The notes under the pieces are model-generated. The model saw only the letters and a program-made list of their open reading frames with translations. It was not told the DNA's origin and ran no database searches. This document shows, in pieces, positions 27,779 through 38,785 of a stretch of DNA of 64,000 nucleotides. Origin of the DNA: Actinokineospora fastidiosa (GTDB lineage: Bacteria > Actinomycetota > Actinomycetes > Mycobacteriales > Pseudonocardiaceae); assembly GCF_014648415.1 (NCBI RefSeq), contig NZ_BMRB01000003.1:62001-126000 (forward strand), written 5' to 3'. Position numbers and translations under genes: made by a program. Numbering within the stretch: the stretch's first letter is position 1; the number at the start of each line of letters is the position of its first letter.

Positions 27779-27795
27779 CGGTAGCCTCCGCGGCC

Positions 27796-28329
27796 GTGAC
27801 CAGGACGGTGGCGCCGAAGACGTTGGTACTGGGCGGAGCGCGGTCGGGGAAGTCGGCGCACGCCGAGGGGCTGGTGGGGGACGTGGCGCTCTACCTCGCC
27901 ACCGCGCGGCGCATCGACGGGGACGGCGACTGGGACGCGCGGATCGCCGCACACGTCGCGCGCAGGCCCGCGACCTGGCGGACCGAGGAGACGCCGGACA
28001 CCGACTCGCTGATCGGCCACCTCGACGCCGCCACCACCCCCGTCCTCGTCGACGACATCGCCACCTGGCTCGCCAACGCCATGGACGACGCGAACGCCTG
28101 GGACGGCGGGGTCGACATGACCTCCGCGCGGACCACCCTCGTGCACGCCGTCGAGCGCTGTGCGATGCCGGTCACTCTCGTCTCCGCCGAGGTCGGGTTG
28201 GGTGTCGTCCCGGCCACCCGCTCTGGCAGGCTTTTCCGGGACGAGCTCGGCGCGGTCAACGCGTCCCTGGCCGAGGTGTGCACCGACGTGCTGCTGCTGG
28301 TCGCGGGCCTGCCGCTGCGCCTGAAGTGA
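27796..28329 (+). CDS. cobU: Adenosylcobinamide kinase/adenosylcobinamide-phosphate guanylyltransferase
   Basis: 177 residues. The P-loop [12 protein letters not shown] (about residues 13-24) and [14 protein letters not shown] identify CobU, which phosphorylates adenosylcobinamide and attaches GMP in nucleotide-loop assembly of vitamin B12. GTG at 27796; a GTG four codons later is also plausible. First of three genes (cobU-cobT-cobS) that together make the lower loop of cobalamin. No upstream B12 riboswitch is visible. Confidence 0.93.
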   Translation: MTRTVAPKTLVLGGARSGKSAHAEGLVGDVALYLATARRIDGDGDWDARIAAHVARRPATWRTEETPDTDSLIGHLDAATTPVLVDDIATWLANAMDDANAWDGGVDMTSARTTLVHAVERCAMPVTLVSAEVGLGVVPATRSGRLFRDELGAVNASLAEVCTDVLLLVAGLPLRLK

Positions 28330-28345
28330 TGGAGGCGACCTCAAG

Positions 28346-29389
28346 GTGAGCACCGAATTCCCCCGCGTCGACACCCCCAGCCGCGCGGCCGAGGACGCCG
28401 CTCTGCGGCGGCACGCGCGGCTCACCAAGCCGCTCGGGTCGCTGGGCAGGCTGGAGGCGCTGGGCGCGTGGGTAGCGGCCTGCCAGGACCGGTGCCCGCC
28501 GACGCCGTTCGCACGGGCACGGGTCGTGGTGTTCGCCGGAGACCACGGGATCGCCGCGTCCGGCGTGTCGGCCTACCCCAGCGAGGTCACCGGCCAGATG
28601 GTGGCGAACTTCGTCGCGGGCGGCGCGGCGATCAACGTCCTGGCCGCCGCGGCGGGCGCGACCGTCCGCGTGGTCGACATGGCCGTGAACGCCGACACCC
28701 CCGTGGGCGACCACAAGATCCGCCGCTCCTGCGGCTCGATCGACCGCGAGGACGCCCTCACCGACGAGGAGACCCGCGCGGCCATCGCCACCGGACGGGC
28801 GATCGCCGACGAGGAGGTCGACGGCGGCGCGGACCTGCTGATCGCGGGCGACATGGGCATCGGCAACACGACCCCGGCCGCGGTGCTGATCGCGGCGCTG
28901 ACCGGGGCCGAGCCGGTGGCCGTCGTGGGCCGCGGCACCGGCATCGACGACCAGACCTGGATGCGCAAGGCCGTCGCCATCCGCGACGCGCTGCGCCGCG
29001 CGCGGGCCGCGGGCGGGGACCCCGTGGCGCTGCTGCGCACCTCGGCGGGCGCGGACCTGGCAGCGATGGCCGGGTTCCTGGCCCAAGCCGCCGTGCGCAA
29101 GACCCCGGTGATCCTCGACGGCGTCGTGGTGAGCGCGGCGGCGCTCGTGGCCGAGGACCTGGCCCCGGGCGCGAGCAAGTGGTGGGTTGCCGGGCACCGC
29201 TCCGTCGAGCCCGCGCACGCGCTGGTGCTGGAGCAGTTGGAGCTGGAGCCGATCGTGGACCTGGGGATGCGGCTCGGCGAGGGCTCCGGCGCCGCGGTGG
29301 CGCTGCCGGTGCTGACCGCGGCCGTGCGGGTCCTGGCGGAGATGGCGACCTTCGACGAGGCGGGGGTCAGCACGGCGGCCGGGGACTAG
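28346..29389 (+). CDS. cobT: Nicotinate-nucleotide-dimethylbenzimidazole phosphoribosyltransferase
   Basis: 347 residues. CobT signatures include [52 protein letters not shown] and the C-terminal catalytic Glu region [17 protein letters not shown]. It makes alpha-ribazole phosphate for the cobalamin lower ligand. The GTG at 28346 is 16 bp after cobU, and the stop overlaps the cobS start (TAGTG). The order cobT-cobS is also that of Rv2207-Rv2208. Confidence 0.95.
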   Translation: MSTEFPRVDTPSRAAEDAALRRHARLTKPLGSLGRLEALGAWVAACQDRCPPTPFARARVVVFAGDHGIAASGVSAYPSEVTGQMVANFVAGGAAINVLAAAAGATVRVVDMAVNADTPVGDHKIRRSCGSIDREDALTDEETRAAIATGRAIADEEVDGGADLLIAGDMGIGNTTPAAVLIAALTGAEPVAVVGRGTGIDDQTWMRKAVAIRDALRRARAAGGDPVALLRTSAGADLAAMAGFLAQAAVRKTPVILDGVVVSAAALVAEDLAPGASKWWVAGHRSVEPAHALVLEQLELEPIVDLGMRLGEGSGAAVALPVLTAAVRVLAEMATFDEAGVSTAAGD

Positions 29390-30105
29390 TGCGCCTCGCC
29401 TTCTCCTGGCTGACCGTCCTCCCGCTCCACGTGTCCTCGGTGGACAGGAAGCGGGCGGCGCGGGCGATCGCCGTGGCGCCGGTCGTCGGCATCGCGCTCG
29501 GCGGCGTCGTCGCGGGTCTACTGTGGACGGCTCAGTTCGTCGGCATGCCGCCGCTGCTGGCCGGTTTCCTCGCCGTGGCCTTCCTCGCGGCGACCACTCG
29601 CGGAATGCACATCGACGGGCTGGCCGACACCGCGGACGGCCTGGGCTGCTACGGCCCGCCCGAGCGCGCCCTCGCCGTCATGCGCGACGGCGGCGCGGGG
29701 CCGTTCGCCGTGGCCGCGCTGATCGTCGTCATGGGCGGGCAGGCCGCCGCGTTCGCCGCGCTGGAGCCCGATCGGCTCGGCGTCGCCGTGCTGGCCGTCG
29801 CGGCGGGCCGGATCGCCTTCACCGCCTGCTGCCTGCGCGGCGTCCCGGCCGCCCGGCCCGAGGGCCTGGGCGCGCTCGTGGCCGGGACGCAGCCGTGGCC
29901 CGTCCCCGCCGCCTGGCTGCTGGCAGCCATCGGCGCGGCGATCCTCGCCAGCCCGTGGGCGTGGACCGGCGTCGCGCTGGCCGCGGTGGTGGTCGCCGTC
30001 CTGGTCCGGCATGTGCGCCGCCGCATCGAGGGCGTCACGGGGGACGTCCTCGGCGCGGCGTGCGAGCTGGCCACGCTGGCCGTGCTCGTCCCGGGCGCCC
30101 TGTGA
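29389..30105 (+). CDS. cobS: Adenosylcobinamide-GDP ribazoletransferase
   Basis: 238 residues of an integral membrane enzyme with about six helices. The polar signature RGMHIDGLADTADGLGCYG near residue 68 contains the Asp residues expected at the active site, followed by MRDGGAGPFA. It joins GDP-activated adenosylcobinamide to alpha-ribazole, the last step of B12 assembly. Translation starts at GTG 29389, overlapping the cobT stop by one base, so the two are coupled. Confidence 0.93.
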   Translation: MRLAFSWLTVLPLHVSSVDRKRAARAIAVAPVVGIALGGVVAGLLWTAQFVGMPPLLAGFLAVAFLAATTRGMHIDGLADTADGLGCYGPPERALAVMRDGGAGPFAVAALIVVMGGQAAAFAALEPDRLGVAVLAVAAGRIAFTACCLRGVPAARPEGLGALVAGTQPWPVPAAWLLAAIGAAILASPWAWTGVALAAVVVAVLVRHVRRRIEGVTGDVLGAACELATLAVLVPGAL

Positions 30106-30124
30106 CGCGGACGCCCGGGAGGCG

Positions 30125-31216
30125 TCACACGAGCCTGGTCATCCAGCCGTGCGTGTCGGCCACGCCGCCGCGCTGGATGCTGACGAGGCTTTCCCGCAGC
30201 TGGCTGCTCACCGGGCCGGTGCCGCCGTCGGCGATGTCGAACTCCCCGCCCGCGTGCTTCACGTGGCCGACCGGGGTGATGACCGCTGCCGTGCCGCAGG
30301 CGAAGACCTCGGTCAGCTCGCCGGACTCGGCCTTCTTCTCCCACTCGTCGGTGGAGATCCGCCGCTCCTCGACGCCGTAGCCGAGGTCCTTGGCCAGGGT
30401 CAGCAGCGAGTTGCGGGTGACGCCCGGCAGCAGCGAGCCGGACAGCTCGGGGGTGACCACCCGGGCGTTGGCGCCGGAGCCGAGGACGAAGAACAGGTTC
30501 ATCCCGCCCATCTCCTCCACCCAGCGGCGCTCCACGGCGTCCAGCCAGACGACCTGGTCGCAGCCCTGCGACGCGGCCTCGGCCTGGGCGGCCAGCGACG
30601 CGGCGTAGTTGCCAGCGAACTTGGCCGCGCCCGTGCCGCCGGGGGCGGCGCGCACGTACTCGGCGGACAGCCACACCGTCACCGGCTTGAGGCCGCCGGC
30701 GAAGTAGGAGCCCGCGGGCGAGGCGATGCACACGTACAGGTACTCGGAGGAGGGCCGCACACCGAGCCCGGCCTCCGTGGAGATCATGAACGGCCGCAGG
30801 TAGAGCGATGCCTCGCCCTCCGACGGGACCCAGCGCTGGTCGATGGACACCAGCTCGCGCAGCGACTGCATGAACAGCTCGTCCGGCAGCTCCGGCATCG
30901 CGATGCGGCGCGCGGAGTCGCGGAAGCGGCTGGCGTTGGCCTCGGGGCGGAACGAGGCGATGGAGCCGTCGGGCTGGCGGTAGGCCTTGAGGCCCTCGAA
31001 GATGGCCTGCCCGTAGTGCAGCACCATCGCGGACGGGTCCAGCGAGATCGGGGCGAAGGGCTCGACGCGGGCGTCGTGCCAACCCTGGGCGGTGTCGTGG
31101 CGGATCGTCACCATGTGGTCGGTGAAGTACGCGCCGAACCCCGGCTTCGCCAATACCTCCGCGACCCGCTCCGGGGTCGCCGGCTTGGGGTTGGGAGTGA
31201 TGGTGAATGGCGTCAT
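30125..31216 (-). CDS. ilvE: Branched-chain amino acid aminotransferase
   Basis: 363 residues of fold-type IV PLP enzyme. The PLP lysine is in [16 protein letters not shown], and the glycine/threonine phosphate-binding loop is in [27 protein letters not shown] and [10 protein letters not shown] at the N-terminus fit the IlvE class. It interconverts leucine, isoleucine and valine with their keto acids. Rv2210c occupies the same position. The end lies 19 bp from the convergent cobS. Confidence 0.95.
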   Translation of the reverse strand: MTPFTITPNPKPATPERVAEVLAKPGFGAYFTDHMVTIRHDTAQGWHDARVEPFAPISLDPSAMVLHYGQAIFEGLKAYRQPDGSIASFRPEANASRFRDSARRIAMPELPDELFMQSLRELVSIDQRWVPSEGEASLYLRPFMISTEAGLGVRPSSEYLYVCIASPAGSYFAGGLKPVTVWLSAEYVRAAPGGTGAAKFAGNYAASLAAQAEAASQGCDQVVWLDAVERRWVEEMGGMNLFFVLGSGANARVVTPELSGSLLPGVTRNSLLTLAKDLGYGVEERRISTDEWEKKAESGELTEVFACGTAAVITPVGHVKHAGGEFDIADGGTGPVSSQLRESLVSIQRGGVADTHGWMTRLV

Positions 31217-31289
31217 GCGAGCACGGTATCCCCCCGCCCCGCCTGGGGAAATCGGTGTCCCGAGGATCGGACGTCCAACTATCGAACAA

Positions 31290-32462
31290 TCACTCGATGT
31301 GACGATGAGATGACGCCCAGCACGCGATCCCGCCGATCGCCAGCACCCCCGCGCCGACCAGCAGCGCGGGCACGGAGACGTTCACCGAGAGCACCACGCA
31401 CAGCGCCAGCCCGCAGCACCCCGACCGCACCCATGACGACCGCTCGGACCGCACGAGCAGCCGCGCCGCGGAGTTGACCATCGCGTAGTAGGCCAGCAGC
31501 AGCGTCACCGCGAGCGTCACCGCGAACGCGGGCGGCAGCAGCAGCGCCGCCAGCGCGGCGGCGGCCACGACCGCGACGGCCGCCCGGGACGGCAGCTCCG
31601 GCATCTCGTCGACGACCCGCGCCGCGTCGGCCAGCAGCGGGCGGACGGCGAGCACGGCCAGCGCGGCGACCCCGACCACCAGCAGCGGCGTCAGCGCCGC
31701 GCCGTCGGCCGCGGCCAGCGCGTCGCGCAGCGGCGCGGGCGAGACCGCCATCCTCGGCCCGCCGAGCTGGCGGAACAGCGCGAACACCACGACGCCCACC
31801 ACGGCGACGCCGCAGGCGACCGCGCCGAGCGCGCGGCCCATGCCGCCACCGGACACCCGCTCGACCCCGGCCAGCCCGAGGAACAGCACGCCCGCCGCGG
31901 CGGCGGTGCCGCGCCAGTCGTCGGCCCCGGCCACGTCGACGGTTGCTCCGCCGGGCACAACCGGCACGATCAGAAGGCAGGTCGCGACCACAAGTCCGAC
32001 TGTGACGATCACCACATACAGTGCCCACGCGGGCGGCCGCACGCGCGCGATGACGAGCGCGCCCGCGAGCACCACGATCACCACCGAGACCACCCGCGGC
32101 GCCGACGGCAGCACCGCCGGGCCCGCGAAGGCGGCCAGCGCGCCCGCCGCGACGATCCGCCCCGCGACGCCGAGCACGCCGGTGAACCGCGCCGCCCAGG
32201 CTCCCCGGGTGGCGTTGACGTGGGCGTATCCGCTCATCGGCCCGTTGATGGCGGTGAGGTCGACCAGGGAGGCCGCGGTGAGGCCCGCGGCGAGGGCGGT
32301 GATGGCGAGCCCGGCGAGCGCCCATCCGCCCGCCTCGGCCACCGCGCCGGAGGCGGCGAGCGTCGCCGCCGCCAGAGCGCCGAGCAGGAAACCTGGCACC
32401 ATAACCGAGGTGGTGCCCGTCGCCTGTCCCAGATCTGTCACGGGCACAACCGTGCCAGACAC
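31290..32462 (-). CDS. APC-superfamily-like amino acid permease
   Basis: About 390 residues, nearly all membrane: 11-12 predicted helices. The N-terminus [25 protein letters not shown] and the following [21 protein letters not shown] match the first helices of APC transporters such as YjeH/YhdG. Substrate unknown. GTG 32462 is chosen because GGAGA lies nine bases before it; a TTG at 32501 is an alternative. It ends 73 bp before ilvE on the same strand, so it may feed or drain branched-chain amino acids, though no direct evidence exists. Confidence 0.75.
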   Translation of the reverse strand: MSGTVVPVTDLGQATGTTSVMVPGFLLGALAAATLAASGAVAEAGGWALAGLAITALAAGLTAASLVDLTAINGPMSGYAHVNATRGAWAARFTGVLGVAGRIVAAGALAAFAGPAVLPSAPRVVSVVIVVLAGALVIARVRPPAWALYVVIVTVGLVVATCLLIVPVVPGGATVDVAGADDWRGTAAAAGVLFLGLAGVERVSGGGMGRALGAVACGVAVVGVVVFALFRQLGGPRMAVSPAPLRDALAAADGAALTPLLVVGVAALAVLAVRPLLADAARVVDEMPELPSRAAVAVVAAAALAALLLPPAFAVTLAVTLLLAYYAMVNSAARLLVRSERSSWVRSGCCGLALCVVLSVNVSVPALLVGAGVLAIGGIACWASSHRHIE

Positions 32463-32581
32463 CCGGGTGTTTCTCCAGCCGACTTCCGGTTGAAAGGTCA
32501 ACGCAAGTCGTTAGCATGCGTCCACATCTCGCCCGGACCCACGAGGCCGAGGCGGACAGCGAAACCCGAGGAGCTCATTCA

Positions 32582-34075
32582 GTGACCGCCCCCAAGCTGG
32601 CCCTGGCCACCGCGTCCGCCGCGGAGGCCGCCGTCGACGCGCTCGTCATCGGCACCGTCCGCACGGAAGACGGCGTGGCCCTGCAGCCCGGCGCCGAGGC
32701 CGTCGACGCCGCCTTCGGGGGCGCCCTCGTCGAGACGCTGACCGCGCTGGGCGCGACCGGCAAGGCCGACGAGGTCGTCAAGCTCCCCGCCCTGGGCAAG
32801 ATCAAGGCCACCGTCCTCGTCGCATCGGGCCTCGGCTCCGCCGACGAGGGCATCAGCGGCGAGCAGGTCCGCCGGGCCGCGGGCGCGGCGGCGCGCTCGC
32901 TCGTCGGCACCGCGCGCATCGCCAGCCTGCTGTCCACTCTGGACCTCCAGGCCGCCGTCGAGGGCGCCGTGCTGGGCGCGTACACCTTCACCGCGTACAA
33001 GTCCGAGCCGGAGAAGAAGAACCCGACCGTCAAGGTCGACTTCATCGCGCCGGAGGACGGCTCCGCCAAGGAGCACAAGGCCACGCTGAAGGCAGCGACC
33101 GCCATCGCCGAGGCCGTGACGACCACCCGCGACTTCATCAACACCCCGCCGAACGACCTCTACCCCGGCTCCTTCGCCGACAAGGCCGCCGCGCTGGGCC
33201 GCGCCGCGGGCCTGACCGTCGAGGTGCTCGACGAGAAGGCGCTGCGCAAGAACGGCTACGGCGGCATCATCGGCGTCGGCGGCGGCTCCGCCCGCCCGCC
33301 CCGGCTGGTCCGGCTGACCTGGAAGGGCGCGCGGGCCAAGGCCAAGGTCGCGCTGATCGGCAAGGGCATCACCTTCGACACCGGCGGCATCTCGATCAAG
33401 CCCGCGGCGTCCATGGACCAGATGACCTCGGACATGAGCGGCGCCGCAGCGGTCGTGGCCACCGTCGTGCTGGCCGCGAAGCTGAAGTACCCGCTGGAGG
33501 TCACCGCGACCGTCCCGATGGCGGAGAACATGCCCTCCGGCGACGCCTACCGCCCCGGCGACGTGCTCACCATGTACGGCGGCAAGACCGTCGAGGTGCT
33601 CAACACCGACGCCGAGGGCCGCCTGATCCTGGCCGACGCGATCGTGCGCGCCTGCGAGGACGCCCCGGACTACCTGATCGAGACCTCCACCCTGACCGGC
33701 GCGCAGGTCGTCGCCCTCGGCAAGCGCACGGCGGGCGTCATGGGCGAGCCCGCGTTCCGCGACCGCGTCGCCGAGCTGGGCCGCGCGGTCGGCGAGAACG
33801 CCTGGGCCATGCCGCTGCCCGAGGAGCTGCGCGCCGACCTGGACTCGCGCCTGGCCGACCTGGCCAACGTCGCGGGCCACCGCTGGGGCGGCATGCTGGC
33901 CGCTGGCGTGTTCCTCCGCGAGTTCGTCGCCGAGGGCGTGCCGTGGGCGCACATCGACATCGCAGGCCCGTCGTTCAACGACGGCGGCCCGTGGGGCTAC
34001 ACCAGCCGAGGCGGCACCGGCGTCCCGGTGCGCACCCTGGCCGCCGTGCTGGCGGACATCGCCGAGAACGGCTGA
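32582..34075 (+). CDS. pepA: Leucyl aminopeptidase (M17, cytosol aminopeptidase)
   Basis: 497 residues from GTG 32582 (AGGAG eight bases upstream). The M17 active site is clear: [15 protein letters not shown] with the metal-binding Lys and Asp, then the hallmark [13 protein letters not shown]. The N-terminal 165 residues are the macro-like oligomerisation domain. A hexameric two-metal enzyme releasing N-terminal residues; in some bacteria PepA also binds DNA. It corresponds to Rv2213 (pepB). Confidence 0.96.
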   Translation: MTAPKLALATASAAEAAVDALVIGTVRTEDGVALQPGAEAVDAAFGGALVETLTALGATGKADEVVKLPALGKIKATVLVASGLGSADEGISGEQVRRAAGAAARSLVGTARIASLLSTLDLQAAVEGAVLGAYTFTAYKSEPEKKNPTVKVDFIAPEDGSAKEHKATLKAATAIAEAVTTTRDFINTPPNDLYPGSFADKAAALGRAAGLTVEVLDEKALRKNGYGGIIGVGGGSARPPRLVRLTWKGARAKAKVALIGKGITFDTGGISIKPAASMDQMTSDMSGAAAVVATVVLAAKLKYPLEVTATVPMAENMPSGDAYRPGDVLTMYGGKTVEVLNTDAEGRLILADAIVRACEDAPDYLIETSTLTGAQVVALGKRTAGVMGEPAFRDRVAELGRAVGENAWAMPLPEELRADLDSRLADLANVAGHRWGGMLAAGVFLREFVAEGVPWAHIDIAGPSFNDGGPWGYTSRGGTGVPVRTLAAVLADIAENG

Positions 34076-34085
34076 TCCGACGCGC

Positions 34086-34114
34086 AGGGCCGGGGCTGAC
34101 TCAGCCCCGGCCCT
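34086..34114. terminator. Terminator between pepA and a convergent gene
   Basis: A perfect 12-bp stem (34086-34097 with 34103-34114) and a 5-nt loop lie 10 bp beyond pepA. Its right arm is inside the last codons of the convergent 34101-34436 gene. Confidence 0.75.
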
Positions 34115-34436
34115 CCTTCTTCTGCCGCGCCATGTACTCGCGCATGCGCTTGGGATAGCCCACCCTGGCGACCTCGTAGACCGGGATCTGGCGCTTGCGG
34201 CCGAACTCCAGCGCCGCGTCGAAGTCGGCGATCCGCCGCCGCGTCCACTCCCCGTCGTGCGCGACCAGCACGACCGTGGTGTCGGTGACGTTCGTGCGCG
34301 GCTCGACGTAGGCCTCGACGCCCGTGCGGCTCGCCGCCCACTCCTCCAGGTGCGAGGTGTCCTGCTTGCTGGCCTGGCGCAGGGTGCCGGGCTTGCCCTT
34401 GCCGCGCTTGGGGCGCAGCTTGTCGAAAAGGCCCAC
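34101..34436 (-). CDS. Small basic conserved hypothetical protein, 111 residues
   Basis: GTG 34436 follows a strong GGAGGGGGA site and gives MGLFDKLRPKRGKGKPGTLR. The first 30 residues are very basic; the rest forms a compact alpha/beta pattern with TVVLVAHDGEWTRRRI and KRQIPVYEVARVGYPKRMREYM. Such proteins are annotated as hypothetical in Pseudonocardiales; the function is not known. It is divergent from lpdA with a 193-bp gap, which should hold both promoters. Confidence 0.75.
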   Translation of the reverse strand: MGLFDKLRPKRGKGKPGTLRQASKQDTSHLEEWAASRTGVEAYVEPRTNVTDTTVVLVAHDGEWTRRRIADFDAALEFGRKRQIPVYEVARVGYPKRMREYMARQKKEGRG

Positions 34437-34629
34437 GTCGCTCCCCCTCCGGGTTCGTGGTGCTTTCGTCCCATTGTTCCAGCGGTACCGACGGGTAACT
34501 CGATCGTGGCCCGAGACACCATGGCCACCTCGCAGCCCACCCCCGCGAAGTGGAAAGATAGCGCTGGTGGCTCGCCCGTTGACCACGCTGGGCGGCCTGG
34601 ACCACGTAGTCGCTCGTCGAGGAGAACCC

Positions 34630-36006
34630 GTGACTGACACCCCCGCCACAGCCGACCTGGTGATCCTCGGTGGCGGCTCGGGCGGCTACGCGTGCGCCTT
34701 CCGCGCCGCCGAGCTCGGCCTTTCGGTGATCCTGGTGGAGAAGGACAAGGTCGGCGGCACCTGCCTGCACCGGGGGTGCATCCCGACCAAGGCGCTGCTG
34801 CACGCCGCCGAGGTCGCCGACCTCGCCCGCGAGGGCGACCAGTTCGGCGTGAAGTCCTCGCTGGAGGGCATCGACATCAACGGCGTGAACTCCTACAAGG
34901 ACAAGATCGTCGCCGGTCTCTACAAGGGACTGCAGGGCCTGGTCAAGGCCAACAAGGTGACCTTCGTCGAGGGCGCGGGCACCTTCGTCGCGCCGAACGC
35001 CGTCGAGGTCGACGGCAAGCGCTACACCGGCAAGAACGTCGTGCTGGCCACCGGCTCGTACGCGCGCACGCTGCCCGGCCTGGAGATCGGCGGCCGGATC
35101 ATCACCAGCGACCAGGCGCTCAACCTCGACTACATCCCGGAGAAGGTCGTCGTGCTCGGCGGCGGCGTCATCGGTGTGGAGTTCGCCAGCGTGTGGCGCT
35201 CCTTCGGCGCCGAGGTGACCGTGGTCGAGGCGCTGCCCAGGCTGGTGCCCGCCGAGGACGAGTGGGCCTCCAAGCAGCTCGAGCGCGCCTTCCGCAAGCG
35301 CAAGATCGGCTTCAAGACCGGCGTGCGGTTCACCGGGGCCACCCAGAGCGAGACCGGTGTCAGCGTCTCGTTGGAGTCCGGTGAGACGCTGGAGGCCGAC
35401 CTGCTGCTGGTCGCCGTCGGCCGCGGCCCCAACAGCGCGGGCCACGGGTACGAGGAGGCCGGGGTGGCGATGGAGCGCGGCTTCGTCGTGACCGACGAGC
35501 GCCTGCGCACCAACCTGCCCAACGTCTACGCGGTCGGCGACTTGGTCCCCGGGCTGCAGCTGGCCCACCGCGGCTTCCAGCAGGGCATCTTCGTCGCCGA
35601 GGAGATCGCGGGCCAGAACCCGAAGGTGATCGACGAGGCGGGCATCCCCAGGGTGACCTACTGCAACCCGGAGGTCGCCTCCGTCGGCCTGACCGAGGCG
35701 CAGGCCAAGGAGAAGTTCGGCGGCGCGGAGACCCTGGTGTACGCCCTGTCCGGCAACGGCAAGAGCCAGATCCTCAAGACCTCCGGCGGGGTGAAGCTGG
35801 TCCGCGAGCCGAACGGGCCGGTCGTCGGGATCACCATGGTCGGCGAGCGGGTCGGCGAGCTGATCGGCGAGGCCCAGCTGATCTACAACTGGGAGGCCTT
35901 CCCGGAGGACGTGGCCCCGCTGGTGCATGCCCACCCGACGCAGAACGAGGCCCTGGGCGAGGCGTTCCTCGCCCTCGCTGGCAAGCCACTGCACGTGCAC
36001 GGCTGA
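34630..36006 (+). CDS. lpdA: Dihydrolipoyl dehydrogenase (E3)
   Basis: 458 residues from GTG 34630 (GGAGAA upstream). The FAD dinucleotide fold is VILGGGSGGYACAFRA; the redox disulfide is Cys45-Cys50 in GGTCLHRGCIPTK; the NAD fold is VVVLGGGVIGVEFAS; and the catalytic His-Glu pair is in HAHPTQNEALGE. It reoxidises the lipoyl group of the E2 encoded 60 bp downstream on the same strand and serves the pyruvate and 2-oxoglutarate dehydrogenase complexes. Confidence 0.97.
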   Translation: MTDTPATADLVILGGGSGGYACAFRAAELGLSVILVEKDKVGGTCLHRGCIPTKALLHAAEVADLAREGDQFGVKSSLEGIDINGVNSYKDKIVAGLYKGLQGLVKANKVTFVEGAGTFVAPNAVEVDGKRYTGKNVVLATGSYARTLPGLEIGGRIITSDQALNLDYIPEKVVVLGGGVIGVEFASVWRSFGAEVTVVEALPRLVPAEDEWASKQLERAFRKRKIGFKTGVRFTGATQSETGVSVSLESGETLEADLLLVAVGRGPNSAGHGYEEAGVAMERGFVVTDERLRTNLPNVYAVGDLVPGLQLAHRGFQQGIFVAEEIAGQNPKVIDEAGIPRVTYCNPEVASVGLTEAQAKEKFGGAETLVYALSGNGKSQILKTSGGVKLVREPNGPVVGITMVGERVGELIGEAQLIYNWEAFPEDVAPLVHAHPTQNEALGEAFLALAGKPLHVHG

Positions 36007-36066
36007 CCGCAGGTCAGTCCCCAACCGACCCGTCAGCCCCAGCAAGTCCGAGGAGTCCTGGAAACC

Positions 36067-37809
36067 ATGGCGTTCTCCGTAGAGATGCCCGCGCTTGGCG
36101 AGAGCGTGACCGAAGGCACCGTCACGCGGTGGCTCAAGCAGGAGGGCGACACCGTCGCCGTCGACGAGCCGCTGCTGGAGGTGTCCACCGACAAGGTCGA
36201 CACCGAGATCCCCTCTCCCGCGGCCGGGGTGCTGCAGAAGATCGTGGCGCAGGAGGACGAGACCGTGGCCGTGGGCGGGCAGCTCGCGGTCATCGGTGAT
36301 GGTTCCGGGGATTCCGCGCCGCAGTCCGGCGGTGACGTCGAATCCTCGTCCGGCCCGCAGGAGGCGACCGGGCAGCAGCCGTCGGAGCTGGCCGACGAGC
36401 CCGCGCCCGCGCCGCAGCCCTCCGCCGACGCGCCCAAGGGCGGCGGCCGGGGCGCCGACGTGACCATGCCCGCGCTGGGCGAGAGCGTCACCGAGGGCAC
36501 CGTGACCCGCTGGCTCAAGCAGGTCGGCGACTCCGTCGAGGTCGACGAGCCGCTGCTGGAGGTGTCCACCGACAAGGTGGACACCGAGATCCCGTCGCCG
36601 GTGGCAGGCACGCTGCTGGAGATCACCGCGGGCGAGGACGCCACCGTCGAGGTCGGCGGCAAGCTCGGCGTGATCGGCGACAGCGCCGCCGCCCCGCAGG
36701 CCGCCGCTCCCGCTCCCCAGCCGGAGGCCCCGAAGCAGGAGGCGCCCAAGCCGGAGCCGAAGCCCGCCCCGCAGCCGGAGGCCCCCAAGCAGGAAGCCCC
36801 CAAGCAGGAGGCCCCGAAGGCGGAGGCGCCCAAGCCGGAGGCTCCCCAGCAGGACGAGGCCCCGCGCGACAGCTCGCCCTACGTGACGCCGCTGGTGCGC
36901 AAGCTGGCCGCCGAGCACGGCGTGGACCTGGCCACGGTCCGCGGCTCCGGCATCGGCGGGCGCATCCGCAAGCAGGACGTGCTGGCCGCAGCCGAGGCGG
37001 CGAAGGCCCCCAAGCCCGAGCCGACCGCCCCCGCCGCGGCGCGCACCCCGGCGGCCCCGAGCCGCCCGGTGCAGGTCGACACCACGCTGCGCGGCACCAC
37101 GCAGAAGATGTCGCGGCTGCGCCAGACGGTGTCGCGCCGCATGGTCGAGTCGCTGCAGACGGCCGCGCAGCTCACCCAGGTCGTCGAGGTGGACATCACC
37201 AAGGTGGCCAAGCTGCGGGCGCGGTCCAAGGCGGCGTTCGAGCAGCGCGAGGGCGTCAAGCTGACGTTCCTGCCGTTCTTCGCCAAGGCCGCCGTCGAGG
37301 CGCTCAAGCAGCACCCGAAGCTGAACGCCTCGATCGACGACGAGACCAAAGAGGTCACCTACCACGCCGCCGAGCACCTGGGCATCGCCGTGGACACCGA
37401 GCGCGGCCTGCTCACCCCGGCGCTGCACAACGCCGGTGAGCTGAACCTGGCCGGGCTGGCGCACAAGATCGCCGACCTCGCCGAGCGCACCCGGGCCAAC
37501 AAGGTGACCCCGGACGAGCTGTTCGGCGCCACGTTCACGCTGACCAACCTGGGCAGCCAGGGCGCGCTGTTCGACACGCCGATCATCCCGGTGCCGCAGG
37601 TCGGCATCCTGGGCGTCGGACTGGTCGTCAAGCGCCCGGTCGTGGTGACCGACGAGAACGGCGACGACACCATCGCCATCCGCTCGATGGTCTACCTGGC
37701 GCTGACCTACGACCACCGCCTCGTCGACGGCGCCGACGCGGGCCGGTTCCTCACCACGGTGAAGAACCGCCTGGAAGAGGGCGCGTTCGAGGCCGACCTG
37801 GGGCTGTAG
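36067..37809 (+). CDS. sucB: Dihydrolipoamide acyltransferase E2 with two lipoyl domains
   Basis: 580 residues. Two nearly identical lipoyl domains (about 1-77 and 136-212) each carry the lipoylated Lys in [15 protein letters not shown] Pro/Glu/Lys-rich linker built from repeats of a PKQEA-like unit (about 218-268) leads to the E1/E3-binding domain ([17 protein letters not shown]). The catalytic domain ends with [13 protein letters not shown], including the active His and Asp. The actinobacterial protein at this locus (DlaT, Rv2215) serves pyruvate dehydrogenase despite the traditional sucB name; both symbols are used. It is the target of LipB and LipA encoded downstream. Confidence 0.95.
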   Translation: MAFSVEMPALGESVTEGTVTRWLKQEGDTVAVDEPLLEVSTDKVDTEIPSPAAGVLQKIVAQEDETVAVGGQLAVIGDGSGDSAPQSGGDVESSSGPQEATGQQPSELADEPAPAPQPSADAPKGGGRGADVTMPALGESVTEGTVTRWLKQVGDSVEVDEPLLEVSTDKVDTEIPSPVAGTLLEITAGEDATVEVGGKLGVIGDSAAAPQAAAPAPQPEAPKQEAPKPEPKPAPQPEAPKQEAPKQEAPKAEAPKPEAPQQDEAPRDSSPYVTPLVRKLAAEHGVDLATVRGSGIGGRIRKQDVLAAAEAAKAPKPEPTAPAAARTPAAPSRPVQVDTTLRGTTQKMSRLRQTVSRRMVESLQTAAQLTQVVEVDITKVAKLRARSKAAFEQREGVKLTFLPFFAKAAVEALKQHPKLNASIDDETKEVTYHAAEHLGIAVDTERGLLTPALHNAGELNLAGLAHKIADLAERTRANKVTPDELFGATFTLTNLGSQGALFDTPIIPVPQVGILGVGLVVKRPVVVTDENGDDTIAIRSMVYLALTYDHRLVDGADAGRFLTTVKNRLEEGAFEADLGL

Positions 37810-37824
37810 AGCACCGTCCGTCGA

Positions 37825-37857
37825 ACGGGCCGTCCCTCCTGGCGAGGGGCGGCCCGT
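37825..37857 (+). terminator. Hairpin downstream of the E2 gene
   Basis: A 14-bp stem with one G-U pair (37825-37838 with 37844-37857) and a 5-nt loop lie 15 bp after the stop. Confidence 0.75.
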
Positions 37858-37909
37858 CTCACATCCGCCCGGTCCTGCGCGCGTGCCTCGGGTCAGGGAC
37901 GATCACCGT

Positions 37910-38785
37910 ATGCGCGTAGTGGTCGCCGGAGCGTCCGGCTTCATCGGCACCGCCCTGGTCGCGCGGCTGCGCCGCGACGGCCACGACGTGGCGCGGCTGG
38001 TGCGCCGCGCCCCGATGGCTGGCGACGAGCGGGGCTGGGACCCGCCAGCCGGGAAGATCGACCCCGGCGCGCTCGACGGCGCGGACGCCGTGGTCAACCT
38101 GTGCGGGGCGCCGATGTGGACGCGGCGCTGGACCGGCGCGCGCAAGCAGGCGCTGGTCGACAGCCGGGTCGAGCCGACCGAGGTGCTGGCGGCCGCCGTC
38201 GCCGAGCACGGCGTCCCCGTCCTGCTGAACCAGTCGGCCACCGGCTACTACGGCGACACCTCCGGCACGGTGGACGAGTCCGGGCCTCAGGGCGCGGGTT
38301 TCACCGCCGAGCTGTGCGCGCGGTGGGAGCACGCGACAGCGGGCGCGGGCGACGCGCGCGTGGTCCGCATGCGCACCGGGCCCGTCTTGGCCGACCACGG
38401 CGGGATGCTGGGGCCGATCCGCCCATTCTTCGCCCTGGGGCTGGGCGGGCGGCTGGGCAGCGGCCGCCAGCACATGCCGTGGATCCACCTCGACGACGCC
38501 ATCGCCGCGATGCTCTTCCTGCTGCGCGCGGACATCGCCGGTCCGGTCAACCTGGTCGGGCCGACCCCGGCGACCAACACCGAGTTCACCCGGGCCTTCG
38601 CCGAGACGCGCCGCCGCCCGGCCCCGTTCTTCGTGCCGAAGGCGGCGATGCGCCTGGCGATGGGCGAGCTGGCCGACGACGCCCTGCGCGACCAGCGCGT
38701 CCTGCCGAAGGTCCTGCTGGACAACGGCTTCCGGTTCACCTACCCGACCGTGCGGGACGCCCTGGCGGCCACCGAGGGCCGATGA
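37910..38785 (+). CDS. TIGR01777-family NAD(P)-dependent epimerase/oxidoreductase
   Basis: 291 residues. A Rossmann NAD-binding start [20 protein letters not shown] fixes the ATG at 37910. The family signatures [30 protein letters not shown] and [16 protein letters not shown] identify the TIGR01777 group, distant relatives of extended SDR epimerases, once linked to cell-division inhibitor SulA by name only. The same gene (Rv2216) sits between dlaT and lipB in M. tuberculosis. The substrate is unknown. The stop overlaps the PAP2 gene by 4 bp. Confidence 0.9.
   Translation: MRVVVAGASGFIGTALVARLRRDGHDVARLVRRAPMAGDERGWDPPAGKIDPGALDGADAVVNLCGAPMWTRRWTGARKQALVDSRVEPTEVLAAAVAEHGVPVLLNQSATGYYGDTSGTVDESGPQGAGFTAELCARWEHATAGAGDARVVRMRTGPVLADHGGMLGPIRPFFALGLGGRLGSGRQHMPWIHLDDAIAAMLFLLRADIAGPVNLVGPTPATNTEFTRAFAETRRRPAPFFVPKAAMRLAMGELADDALRDQRVLPKVLLDNGFRFTYPTVRDALAATEGR

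Noticed and set aside
27750..27800. Possible cobalamin riboswitch before cobU
   Set aside because: Only 17 bp separate the divergent starts, and no B12-box-like sequence or leader is present.
36715..36870. Tandem repeat-like DNA that could suggest a repeat array
   Set aside because: It is coding sequence for the Pro/Glu/Lys linker of the E2 subunit, in frame and expected for the family.
33997..37716. Open frame of about 1240 codons antisense to lpdA and the E2 gene
   Set aside because: Repetitive Leu/Gly/Arg text arises from the reverse of the E2 lipoyl and linker regions; not a protein gene.
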